Shown here one piece after another: positions 1 to 13,100 of a stretch of 64,000 bases of DNA. The DNA comes from Sinonovacula constricta (lineage: Eukaryota > Mollusca > Bivalvia > Cardiida > Solecurtidae): assembly GCA_007844125.1 (NCBI GenBank), contig CM017558.1, positions 53,979,408 to 54,043,407 of the forward strand. Direction: 5' to 3'. The translations under genes and the position numbers were made by a program. The notes beneath the pieces were generated by a model, which was not told the DNA's origin, did no database searches, and saw only the letters and a list, made by a program, of their open reading frames with translations. Positions within the stretch are counted from its first letter, which is position 1; the number at the start of each line of letters is the position of its first letter.

Positions 1-39
1 CACATTTGTTAAACAATTTGCAAAGTATTGAAGTATTGA

Positions 40-324
40 TGGGATGGGATGGGATAAGCCGGCATTTTTGCAAACTACTGCGCAGCGACATTTCTATCAA
101 TATAGCACATGGGCACTTATGAGGGGCCCAGGGACTGAACCCTGCCGGTCCATTATACTGTGACACCGACGAGTCAGGCGTAATGCTGTCCCCTTAGCCC
201 CGAGCATTAGGAGGGAAGCCACAACTACCAACTTTAAAGTTTTTGGTTTGACAAGGCCGGGGTTCGAACCCACGACCTCCAGATCTGCAAGCTGACGCTC
301 TACCACCTGAGCTAGTGCGGCCTG
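40..324 (-). mobile_element. tRNA-derived SINE, copy 1
   Basis: On the - strand the element opens with a tRNA-like head: A-box TAGCTCAGGTGGTAGAGC and B-box GGTTCGAAC. A body of about 200 bp (TAAGGGGACA, GACTCGTCGG, TTCAGTCCCTGGG) and an ATCCC pentamer tail follow. AAAGTATT occurs on both sides (22-29 and 327-334), a likely target-site duplication. It shares the whole body with copies at 7964 and 15453. The ORF it contains is non-functional tRNA-like sequence. Confidence 0.85.
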
Positions 325-3300
325 ATAAAGTATTTATAATCACAAATTGAAAAAAATGATACAATATTTCTGTTGTTTCAAATGATTATAGTAGAACATA
401 GTGTTTCGTTGCACATGCAATGAGAAAATATGCTTTACGTCAATCAGAAAATTTCTGATATTTTTGTGAAATACCCTGTCGATAGAAATGTGCAAGGAAT
501 TCCGGAAAAAACAACAAACTCTCTTTTAAGCATATATATATGCTTGATTTATATTATGTACTGCTTGTCAAGATAGTTGTATGACAGGGCATTTCAATTG
601 CTTTCTTAGTGCTAGTTCATGTTCAAGTATTTACATTCTTTGCAGGCTCTATATATGTGTATAAATGCAAGTATGTGCTTTATCTGTAGCCATGATGTTG
701 GTACATTCTAGGTTGAGTGTACATATGAAAACATTGAATTTGCCATCTTCTGTAAATTATATTGTATTATCCGATAAAATAGTGTCCATTCATTAATTTA
801 ATTATTATCCTATGATTTATTGAAAGGCTTTCAATATTTTTGTTTAAGTTGCCTTTTTTAAACAGATACTTTTTAACCTTTTTTTTTATACATTTAATAA
901 ACACATTAGAAGCTTACCAGAGACTTTTTCTTGCAGTTTATTTTGTTTGTCCCCTTAAGTTGTTATACTGAAAAGATGGAAAATTGTCTTAAATGCACAA
1001 ATCTTGATTCATATGTATAGTTTTTAGGGGATTCTGTGGATCTCTCAATCTTTTTTTTTTGTCATTTTTTTTTCTACCTATCATATATTTTTAATATTTT
1101 TTGCCAGACTTTAAGATAACTTATTTGACATTAATGTAACTATTAAAGTTGCATATATGTACAGCTCTTAAGCATCGTGAATGATTCTATGAATTTACAT
1201 AATAGTTCTCCAAATTGAAAAAAAAAAAAATCTTAATTATTTATAGTCAATCATATCATTATTAAAGGTCTGCTTAAGGCTGAGCATAAGCTGTATTTCA
1301 ATTTAAGTGACTTGATCACAGATGATCAAATATATTTTTTTTTATTCATTTTTTTAAACAAATGTTTCTTATGAGTAACAATTACTGATTGCTGCAAATA
1401 TAATCCCTTCATGTTTGATTATATGCAAAAGTGTTGCCATATTAAGGATTATGTTAACTTCTGATTGGGAGAATCAAAAACATTGCAATGGTTTTCAACT
1501 ATTTTTAGTTGATTTATGATCCACAGCTTAGTATGTCTCCTAAATGGGCATGCAGGAATATACCTCATGTGTATACAACCGTCATTAAACAGTTCACTAA
1601 TTGACTAGATATGACACAATTAATTAAACAAATATGTATTTTGGTTCGTGTGGTTCTATGCTTCATGTATCTACCCTTAAACCAAGTTACTTTAACTCTT
1701 ATCCTGCTAATCCTATGTTCTAAGGCTTTTGCAATTAGTCTAGATCCAGATCATATGTAAAATATATAAGCAAAAACTAAGAATTTAGCTTGTTTATTTA
1801 TCAAAATGTAGCATAAGAAAGCTTAAAGTTGATAGTTTCTTGCAATGTTGGCAGGGTCCCAGGTGGAGCTAAATATTTCTATTTTATTGACTGAAGAGTG
1901 TCTTTTTTTGTTTTACAATTCAGCAATTGCAGCCATACTTTTTTATTACAATAGAGCTTGAAGGAGGAATTTTGTTTCATAACTGGCATGCCTAGAAATG
2001 TTTGGGCAATCAGTTTCCACTGCAAAACATAGATAGCTTCAAGTCAGGGGTTTGTATAACTACAAACTAAAGCAGAGCACAAGTATGTCAATTGCTCCTG
2101 AAAAAGTCATTAATCAAGACTTGTTCTATCTCAAGATGAAGAAGTTGTGGAGAAACCTAGTGATAAACTGTTCACCTAAATAGATTTTTTATGTGAAACA
2201 AGTAGGTTCTGGGTGAAAACAGACAGTGAGTCTGGAACAAGGGCAACAGTATTATAATGAAGCCATTTGGGTGTGCATGATTTGCATATGCCAGGGTATA
2301 TAATTACAATGCAATCTAGCGGTAAAATGAAATCAGTGTAGAGAATAACACTTCAGTGCAAAAATGGTAGAAATTGTTTTTATCAGTTTGAACAATTTTG
2401 TAATCAGTTTTCTTTTTACCTTCCAAAAGTCAAGTGTAAATATGTTACAGTGACGTATGAGCCATTGAATTGCAGGGATATTTTTTTGTAGAAGTTGAAA
2501 CATTGTCTGATTTCCCAATGCCAAGGCCACATTATATATGGAATATTTTGTTCATTATTGATTTTTAGGAAAATAATTATGTGCATAATTGTGTGAACTG
2601 CTAAATCTCTTATCAACTGGTCACTGTTTACTTTTTAGTCTCTATTACCGGTAATATATACACTATTATTAATTGTTATTAATAATATAAAATATATAAT
2701 ATAAAAGCAAACATTAATAATTCCATATGGGTATTTAACCAAATGTAGCAGAACAAGGGATAATGTTTGTATACCTGTCCTATATGTAGACATGTCTGTT
2801 GAAGGGAGGCTATAAAGCTATAAGATGAATGACCTCCTGTTTCATTTATATCAGTGTCTAGTAATTGTTTTATCTACCATACCCATCAATCATTTTACTC
2901 TGATGCCTCCTCTTTCCTATATATGCCATATCTTTGGGTATGCTTTATGAAAAATCGGACCATTAAAATAATTAACAACCTTCTCAGACTTGGAGTTTTG
3001 TAATCTGAGCCTAGGCTTGGGGTTATAAGATTTGGATATTGAGCCTGAGTACATTTGTAGCATGTCATTGGTTTGACTTGAATCATGTTGAAAAATTGGA
3101 CCAATCGAAGCTAAAGAATCATCTTGTCCTAAATGTGTGACCTCTTATCTTCTTCCATTGTTATAAAACGTGTGTATATATTGTGTTATATATCTTGTTA
3201 GGAGTCTGTGGTCTGTCTCAAGGATGCTTTTGGTCAGATTTAACTTTTACTCAAATTTGACCAATCACATACTTAAGAATGTTCGCAGATGCAAAAGCTT

Positions 3301-4018
3301 AAAGGTTTTATAACCTCTGTGCCAGGTCTCTGTTGTGTGATCTTGTTCAATCATTCTTCCTGGTTGGCTTCAAGTGTTGAAGTAGATGGTTTAAATATTT
3401 GGGTAATAAAAGCCATCTACAAGGCTATAAATTACCATCTTGTTTGCAGTCAAGCAATGAAACCTCATCGTCAGGAGATTATTCTGCAAAGATTTCTTCC
3501 AGGAATTTTCATTACATTGAACTTGCACTTGAGAACAAATTAACCCATCAGAACAGTCTCTGGGTCAGAATCCCTTTTTTGTAATTTGCTGTTATTTTCA
3601 TTGTTTGAGATCTTGTGCATATTTTTTGCTTTTGGGGGTCTTAACACTTTTATTTTACACCCTTACACAATACAATGTTGAATGTAGTTCTAAAATGCAA
3701 ACACTTCAGGTTTAAACCTTAATGAGTTTGTTTTATTTGTTATCATATTTATGTAACAGTTTGTAAGTTGGTCAATAGACCAACAGTAACTACAAAGGAT
3801 CATTTTACAAACATTGCAGACAAGTTCAGTATAAACAAAGAACACCATTTTGAAATTTATAATTCCTAGTTTGCCTGGAAACTTTTCAAGCATGACTTAA
3901 TCAGGATAATTTGCATGCAAAAAGTTTAAGGTTATTTCATCATGTATGCAGCAGTACATGTTTAATACTAATAATCAATGAACAAAAAATTAACAAACTA
4001 ACATTGATGTTTCTACAG
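325..4018. other. AT-rich DNA upstream of the first visible POMP exon
   Basis: This is either the first POMP intron or 5' flank. It is poly-T rich with short open frames only. No start exon, promoter or RNA gene was identified. Confidence 0.6.
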
Positions 4019-4116
4019 GCCTCCTATCCATCAATACGTCCCACTGGGGTAGAGGGCCTTCATGAGCTAAGGCTCCCAGAGGGTAACTATGGCATCCCGG
4101 ACACCATGATGTATGG
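4019..4116 (+). CDS. POMP: POMP exon (first one visible)
   Basis: The acceptor is ttctacag and the donor GTATGT. The exon opens in phase 0 with residues ASYPSIRPTG and ends after two bases of a Gly codon (phase 2). It encodes the less conserved N-terminal part with LHELRLPEGNYGIPDTMMYG. An ATG at 3911 keeps this frame open through the acceptor, but it lies upstream of a good splice site and encodes unrelated residues, so I do not use it as the start. Confidence 0.9.
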
Positions 4117-7100
4117 GTATGTACATCCAATCTCATTTCTTCATTAAATGCTTTTAGCTAGACTTTTCTAAGACTTAAGAGATATTACAGTATTCTTCCC
4201 ACCTGTGTCATGATACCATACTATCAACTTTAAATAATTCACCACACTGTATTGGGTCATCTCTTGTTATTAATCCTCCCTATAAGGGGGCATATTCAAT
4301 GATTATTTTTTGGTATTGGGTGCAAAGTCCTATCACAATAGGGAAACTAAAGTGTTCCAGACTACATGAAGTATGGTGCTATCTTGGTCCTGTTTGCCTT
4401 ATAACATATAAAGAACAACATTTCATGGTATAAATGAGATCTCTGAATACAACCTGTGATTTTCTGCCTATTGACATCGAGCTGTGTGGTGACGTTGTAA
4501 TTGAACGATAGGACAGTATGGATGATAACATCAGATCTGCAAATCATACAGACATCATGCGATGGATAGGCCTTTCATGAGTTCTAACAAAATCAGCCAC
4601 TGTAGACTGAGCCATTAAAAACACCTGTTACATAAATGACAGTGGCATAAGTAAATGTCTTGATGGTGAGTGGTTACTTGCTCTGTAACGAGAATGTGAC
4701 AGGGTAACACCTCTCAAGACGAACAATACAGGATTGGCTAATTTGCAACATCATTTTGCAAAAGTCCAGCATCAGGTTGTGCTATCCCTTCCTATCCCGT
4801 TTTTTTTATATTTAAACGTGGCATTTCAATTACGTTTTAGTCACAGTATGTATTGATAAGGACCAGTCTGTATATCGTAAAAGGACCATGCTTCACCAAT
4901 CATACTGACAAAAGTGACCAGCACTTTGCCTAAAATGAGGCTTGAGCACAAGGAGACCGTGCATGGACAACCAGCAAATCAGATCAAAAACAACCAAGTA
5001 CTTTGTAAGTTACATAAGCTTAGTTATTATAGTGCTTTGTATATATGATTTGTATAATGATAAAACTGATGGCGTTTCTTTTGTGTTTGTGTATATATAA
5101 ACAGTGCAAACTTGCAAATAATTATGTGTTGGCAGGTTCAAGCATGCCCAACAAGGAAATGCCCCAGTCCATCCTCTGGAGAGGTCAGAAAAACATGTAA
5201 GTTGTTCTTTTTTTCACATTGACTGATGTGATATCTTAGACCTTTTTTTTATTTACCATGACATGGGAATAACTATCATTTTGCAAGTATATTGCCTAAA
5301 TTGCTACTTTACATGGTTCTATAATAATTCACTGCAGAATAATGTTCAATGAATTTAAAGACAATACGACCAACCATAATATGGTATTATTTCAATCAGT
5401 TGCACTTGTAGATTCCCTGAATGCTCTAAGCCTAAGAGAAAAAGTTGTGAGATATGCTTGGAAAATTATGGTAGCCATTAGACTTGGTTAGAGCCCCATA
5501 TTAGAAAAGTGGATTTGATGAAGCAATATTTTGCACAGTTGAACCTTACCATGTTTTGGTGATTCCCGTTAAAACTTTTCACATTGAGGGGATTCTATTT
5601 TATTTTGTTTCTTAATTATATCGCAGGAATACAATTAATGCCCATATACTAAAGTTTTTAAGCTATTTTTACCCACCAGACAAATATCTTGGAATTACAA
5701 CTGACTCACCAAAGGTCAGCTAGAAGTCTTTCTGAAATGAAAGTTCTTGCCTTGACCTGGACTTGAAACCATGTAATGAAAGGCATAGGAGTCGGACAGT
5801 TCTTATCACTACCAATAACAGTGTAGTATGAAGGAGAAATTAAGGCATTATATTTATAAGGTTTATAGGGTCCCTGTGGTCCGGTGGTTAATGTTTAGAC
5901 ACCTCTCCCTCTCAGCCTCTCACCATGTTGGTTTGAGTCCCAATCAGAGGCATAGGACAAGATGTTAGGTGTCTCAGCTGACCTGTGTTGTGCACTTGGT
6001 TCTACCTAGACCTTTATCCAGACATTTATCTTGGGTTGTCCTTGGGTTTTCCTCCACCAAAATATTTTGACATATCTATCATGACAATCATTGTATCTCT
6101 ACAATGATTTTTTTTTTAAAACAAGAAAAAGGAGTATTTTTAATAAGTTAGTTTTTATGGTGTTTAAAAAAATTAAATTCAGTCTATGACTGTTCATCAT
6201 TCAAATGTTAACTTTATCATATATTAACACACTGGATAAACTACAATCTGGCTTAAATTTCTTTGAATGAACAGTTATCTGGATAATCACTCTTAAGTCA
6301 AAACTCCCCCAACCACCAACATTTTCTTTTAAACTCCAAAAATCAAGAAAAAACCTCCAAATCACAGAAGTTTCAATATTTCTGTCTAACAGCTGTCGTT
6401 TTGCTGTCATATTCTTTTAAGCAGTAGCCCTATATCTGTCTTAACTGATGTCTGTGTGCCAGTCAGAAATCAAACAAGAAAGTATTTTCTTTTGCGTTAA
6501 TAAAATCTGCATGATCCAAAGTTTACCTGCATGGAGAGGCGCAGATGTCTAAAGATTATATAGGGTTTGAATGGTAAGCAGTCTGGAATTGAAGTTTGAA
6601 ACAGGAAGTGCCAACTGATTTCCTTTCGCAGTGCTCATTTACACAGGCAATTGAAATGAAAACCTCCCACTGTGCTGGAATCACATGCATTAAAGAAGAG
6701 CTATTGCAACTATGATTTTTTTCATCAAGCAGAGGCTCCCAGAGTAGGTGTATTGTGATTATTGTCATAATTTTTATCACAATGTCCCTTATCTTTGTAA
6801 GTTCTTCATCAGCAGCTGAAGGACTATTAATTATACTCCTCCTCTGTATCACCCCCATCATCATAATCATAAAATGAAAGGCAAGTGGGGTTTTTTTTAT
6901 TAGCTCACCTTAGCACAACGTGCTCAAGGGGAGCTTTTGTGATACCGCTTCTTCCGTCATTCGTCCTGAGCACAAAGTGCTCAAAGGGAGCTTTTGTGAT
7001 ACTGCTTCATCCGTCGTCCGGCCTTCGTCGTCTGTCGTCAACATTCTAGCTTGTGAACACGCTAGAGGCCACAGTTTTTATCCAATCTTCACCAAACTTG

Positions 7101-10100
7101 GTCAGAATGATTGTCTGCATGAAATCTCGGATAAGTTTGTAAATGGGTCACGTGGGGTCAAAAAAGTAGGTCACTATATCAAATCTTAGAAAAAGCTTGT
7201 GAACACACTAGAGGCCATATTTATAAGTCAGTCTTCATCAAACTTGTTCAGAATGTTTGCCTGCATGAAATCTTGGATGAGTTCGTTATTGGTCCACGTG
7301 GGGTCAAAAAATGGTCACCAGGTCAAATTTTAGAAAAAAGCTTGTGAACGTGCTAGAGGCCACAGTTTTTAGCCAATCTTCACCAAACTTGGGCAGAATG
7401 TTTGTCTGCATGAAATCTTGGATGAGTTTGTTACTGGGTCACGTGGGGTCAAAAAGTAGGACACTAGGTCAAATCTTAGAAAAAGCTTGTGAACACACTA
7501 GAGACCACATTTATAGCCCAATCTTCACTAAGCTTGATCAGATTGTTTGTCTGCATGAAATCTTGGATGAGTTCATTATTGGGTCATGTGGGGTCAAAAA
7601 GTAGGTCACTAGGTCAAATCTTAGCCAAAGCTTGTGAACAAACTAGAGGCCCCATTTATCGCCTAATTTTCACCGAACTTGGCCAGCATGTTTGCCAGTA
7701 TGAAATCTGAAACATATGTTTTGAAGTGAGTCATAGATTTAGTAGGTTACTTGGTTAAATTCTAGAAAAAGTTGTCAACCAAGTGGCCACACTTATGGTC
7801 AAATCTTCACCAAAGATTTCTAAAATAAATAACTCTTTATTACTTGATGCTTACCACTTACTGACACTGGACTGGACACCCCCTATAGCAGCTTGCTACC
7901 CCAGTCAATCAGTATCATTGTTCTTGAACTGTTCAATTACCTACCAATTACAGACACTGGACCGGCTGCAATAGCTCAGGTGGTAGAGCATCGGCTTGCG
8001 GATCGGGAGGTCGTGGGTTCGAACCCTGGCCGGGTCAAACCGAAGACTTTTAAGCTGGTAGTAGTTGCTTTCCTCCTAATGCTCGTGGCTAAGGGGACAT
8101 CATTACTCCTGACTCGTCGTGTTGGTATAATGGACCGGCCAGGTTCAGTCCCTGGGCACCTCATAGTGCCCCTGTGCTATAATGATAGAAATGTCACTGC
8201 ACAGTATTGGCAAAAATGCCGGCTAATCCCATCTCATCCCTCACAGACACTCGACCACCCAAGCATATGACTTGTGCAGCTGGTGCACCCATCTCTCCTT
8301 GCCAATCTGCATTCAGAAAACGTTCAATTGCCTTCCATTTACAGACACTAGACCACCCCAAGATATGACTTGTGCAGCTAGTACACCATCTCTCCTTGCC
8401 ATTCACTATCTGTATTGAAAAAATGTTCAATTAGCTACCAATGACAGACACTGGACCACCCAATTGTACCACATGTGCACCTCTCTCTCCTTGCCAATTA
8501 GTATCAGTGTTCTAGAAGTGTTCAATTACCTACCAATTACAGACACTGGACCACCCCAACATGTGACTTGTGCAGCTAGTGCACCCCTCTCTTTTTGCCA
8601 ACCAGTATCAGTGTTCTAACAGTGTTTAATTACTTACCAATTACAGACACTGGACCACCCCAACATGTGACTTGTGCAGCTAGTGCACCCCCTCTCCTTG
8701 CCAATCAGTATCAGTGTTCTAAAAGCGTTCAATTACTTACCAATTACCAAAACTTGGACCACCCCATCATGTGACTTGTGCAGCTAGTGCTCCCCTCTCT
8801 CCTTGCCAACCACTATCTGTGTTCAGAAAATGCTCAATAACCTACCAATTACAGACACTAGACCACCAAAATGTATCACATTTGCAGCTAGTGCACCCCT
8901 CTCTCCTTGTCTACCACTATCTGTGTTCAAAATTTTTTCACTTACCTACCAATTACAGACACTGGACCACCCCAACATGTGACTTGTGCAGCTAGTGCAC
9001 CCCTCTCTCTTTGCCCACCAGTATCAGTGTTCAGAAAATGTTCAATTGCCTTCCAATTACAGACACTAGACCACCAAAACTTATCACATGTGCAGCTAGT
9101 GCACCCCTCTCTCCTTGCCAACCACTATCTGTGTTCAGAAAATGTTCAATTACCTACCAATTACAGACACTGGACCACCCAAACGTATCACATGTGCAGC
9201 TAGTGCACCCCTCTCTCCTTGCTAACCAGTATCAGTGTTCTAAAAGTGTTCAATAACCTACCAATTACAGACACTGGACCACCCCAACATGTGACTTGTG
9301 AAGCTAGTGCATCTCTCTCTTTGCCCACCAGTATCAGTGTTCAGAATATGTTCAATTACCTTCCAATTACAGACACTGGACCACCAAAACGTATCATGTG
9401 CAGCTAGTGCACCCCTCTCTCTTTGCCAACCAGTATCAGTGTTCTAACAGTGTTTAATTACTTACCAATTACAGACACTGGACCAACCCAAAGTGACTTG
9501 TGCAGCTAGTGCACCCCTCTCTCTTTGCCAATCAGTATCAGTGTTCTAACAGTGTTTAATTACTTACCAATTACAGACACTGGACCACCCCAACATGTGA
9601 CTTGTGCAGCTAGTGCACCCCTCTCTCCTTGCCAACCACTATGTGTTCAGAAAATGTTCAATTACCTACCAATTACAAACACTGGACCACCAAAATGTAT
9701 CACTTGTCAGCTAGTGCACCCCTCTCTCCTTGCCAATCAGTGTTCTAGAAGTGTTTAATTACCTACCAATAACAGACTATGGACCAACCCAACATGTGAC
9801 TTGTGCAGCTAGTGCACCCCTCTCTCCTTGCCAATCAGTATCAGTGTTAAGAAAATGTTCAATTACCTACCAATTACAGACACTGGACCACCCAAACGTA
9901 TCACATGTGCAGCTAGTGCACCCCCTCTCCCTGCTAATCAGTATCAGTGTTCTAGAAGTGTTCAATTACCTACCATTTACAGACACTGGACCACCCCAAC
10001 ATGTGACTTGTGCAGCTAGTGCACCCCTCTCTCCTTGCCAATCAGTGTTAAGAAAATGCTCAATTACCTACCAATTACAGACACTGGACCACCCAGTCAA

Positions 10101-13100
10101 ATGATTTGTGCAGCTAGCAAGCACCAGCTGAATGAGCAGGACTTCGAGGAAATTAGGATGTTGTATTTTTACCTACCAACTTATCAATCAATGGCTAAAC
10201 GATTCTTGGTGGAATGTTAAACCAAATTCCCATTTCTTTTGGAAGAAAGAATGAAATGTTACAAAACACATTATTTTGTGCAGGATAAATATAACATAAT
10301 CCAAATCTAAAATTAAATTTTAGGAGAAATTTGGAGAATCATGATTGATATTGAAGCAACAGGCATGCTTTCCTTAGGCAATTATTTATTTGATAAGCAA
10401 GCACTTAAAGACCAATCAAAATATCCAGTATTCTTGGCTAAACTCTATGCTGCAATTTTCCTTACAGATTACTAAGTGTTAAATGAGTGAACATTTTCTG
10501 GACCATTGACACTAGAATCAAACAAAGACCAAACCTTGTATATATGAGCCATCTAATAGCAGTTCAACTTTCTTGACTAATTGCTGACATTTAATTGTTG
10601 CAGCCCAAGTAATTCACTTTGTTTACTTGTATAATAACATATCTGTTTTAGTGGAATGAGAACAAACTTCACATGGACATGGCAATGCTACGTAACATGC
10701 AGGGTATACATGCCCCCTTGAGGCTGCAAATGGAACTGAAGGTGGCTAGACAGGTAGGCAATGCTTTCATCTGTATATCACGGGTTCTACCCAGACATTC
10801 CTCTAGAGTCTGTATACACAAATACTTAAATGGAACTTACCATTACACTATCAGTCAATAAACTATTTTTAAAAAAAATCAATAATATAAACACTACCGG
10901 CCTTCAATTATGTCTCAAATTAGCTTATAGTTTTATTGAGACAACGGTCTGGCAATAGCCCTCAATTTGTGGTTTTCATGAGAGCTTTTTTATTCTCAGA
11001 TTCAGGATGCTTTCTTGTTTTGATACATTCAAGTTAAAATGTGTGATAAACATTTTAAGTATAAAAGTGAGTATGTGTGAACAAACCTAGGTTAGCCATG
11101 GTTAATAAGTTCATCTCCAGAGTGAAGTATCCCTTTATGGAACTCCACTCAGTTGCTAGTCAAGAGTCCTTGGGCAAGATCATTCACAGCACATTGTGTT
11201 TTTACTAATTAAAGACTGATTCTACCCAAAATGTTGGCAGTTGGAAGGAACTTGTTTAGATTGAAAGAATTTGTTTCCCAATTGACAATTAAACAATTAG
11301 GTTTAACCTCACAACAATAACTAAATTAAAAGCTTGTCCTGGGGAGACACCATTAGCATATATAGGGATGTATAGTTAAATACACCTGTGTATATGATAT
11401 TTTGACTACCATAAAATCTTCTCAACCATGAGGATATATAGTCAAATACACCCATGTCTAATGATTTTTATTACCATAAAATCTTCTGAAACATGGGGAT
11501 ATATAGTCAAATACACCCATGTCTAGTGATTTTTATTACCATAAAATCTTCTGAAACATGGGGATGAATAGTCAAATACACCTGTGATTAATGATGGTGT
11601 TACCCTTAAGTTGTTTTAACCATGTGTCTTTAACATATTTTGGACTGAGTAGAAATGGGTCAACAAATACAGCACCTCACAGAATGGGTTCCAGTCTTGT
11701 CAGGTATAAAACATAAACATTAGTCTATCTCCATCTGCCATGTTATGCACGCGTGGTTCAACCAACTAGACATTGCTATAATGGCCTGAGTATGTTGATA
11801 ATATGTATATCAAAGACAGAATGAATTGAGATTATCTACAACTTTTATCTAATCACCTAGTGGAAAATTATAAATAAATTTGAAATTAACATTTATATTT
11901 TGTACAATAACACCTAGCTGTATTATGTGTCCCAGATGCGACGCCTACCAGGCCTACCCAGCTCGTCCATTCTAGAAGACAGTCTCACTGGACGTGATGA
12001 ACTCATCGACTTTGACGACATTCTCAATGGTAAGTGCTCCATCCCTTCAACACTCTTCTTTTTTCTAGAACATTTGTTTGATTAGCAATTATTAAATCAT
12101 GATTTATTTCTGACTGTCAGAAGTGATGACATTCTTTCAAGTAAGTGCTTTCCCCTTAATCCTAAATATATACAGTCGGGAAATGTCTGCATGACTCCAC
12201 CAAAGGTAGAGCTATGGTTCATAATAGGGAAGGTCCAGGGTTTAATCCCAGATAATACATATTTAAAAGTAAAAAAATCAGTCACAGGATCTTGCTTTGA
12301 CATTCTGGCCAATGGTCAGAAACCCATACATACCAGTAAACAAACCTCAAGATACCTTTCAGTCACAGGATCTCACACTGACTTCTGGCCCACAGTCAGA
12401 AACCCATACATACCCGTAAACAAACCTCAAGATACCATTCAGTCACAGGATCTCACACTAACTTCTGGCCAACCTCATTGGTACAACTATTATGCCAAGC
12501 ATCAAAGTACTTGTGTTTGTTTTCTAACCAGTAAAAGACATCCTTTCAGTTTTTAAATGTATTTGCAATGTGAATAAATAAACAATGGACGTTATGAGTG
12601 GGATAAAGATAAAGAGATTATGAATGGAACAGGAAGTGATCAAGTATGAAAATCCTGGTAACTTTATTTACTGTTACTTCAGCCTAGTTATTTTAAGCAG
12701 CTGAGGACAGTGTAATCTTTTTTTAAGTTCGTAATGTCAAACATTCAAATGTTTCAGTACATGCCAGGAAGTATGAACATTTGTCAACATATAATATTTT
12801 AGAAATGACAAGCCTTTGATCTTGAGAGCCATAAAGATGTTAGCAAAAGCATTTACTCCCCTGCCCCACACTGAGTAAGTTTAAATTGGTGGGAAATTCC
12901 CCCTTTGTATTGGTTGGAATCTTAGTGGGAACAACCCAGTTTACTGTTGGGCTTGTTATCTTTGCTCATGTTCGATTAGTTAATGTGGAGTCTTACTTCC
13001 TTAATAATACCTCGATGTGGCTATGCTAACAAGAATTGTTTTGCCAAAATATATTTAAAAAACAAACAGAAATCAAACATGTCATCATTGACCAAAATGA

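Larger units (their letters stand above)
5197..10651 (+). other. POMP intron, repeat-filled
   Basis: This 5.4-kb intron holds the second SINE-like element, the 145-bp repeat, the 104-bp minisatellite and SINE copy 2. The remaining 6070-6900 and 10105-10650 are AT-rich and featureless. Confidence 0.85.

Noticed and set aside
97..306. 69-codon frame on the - strand with VVGSNPG
   Set aside because: Translation of the tRNA-like head and body of SINE copy 1; the same peptide recurs in the other two copies.
7893..8270. 125-codon frame and a possible tRNA gene
   Set aside because: A- and B-boxes belong to SINE copy 2. The element has a long body, a repeated tail and a target-site duplication, so it is not a functional tRNA.
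8771..10104. Series of 60-125 codon frames rich in YLPITDTGPP
   Set aside because: The 104-bp minisatellite read in three frames.
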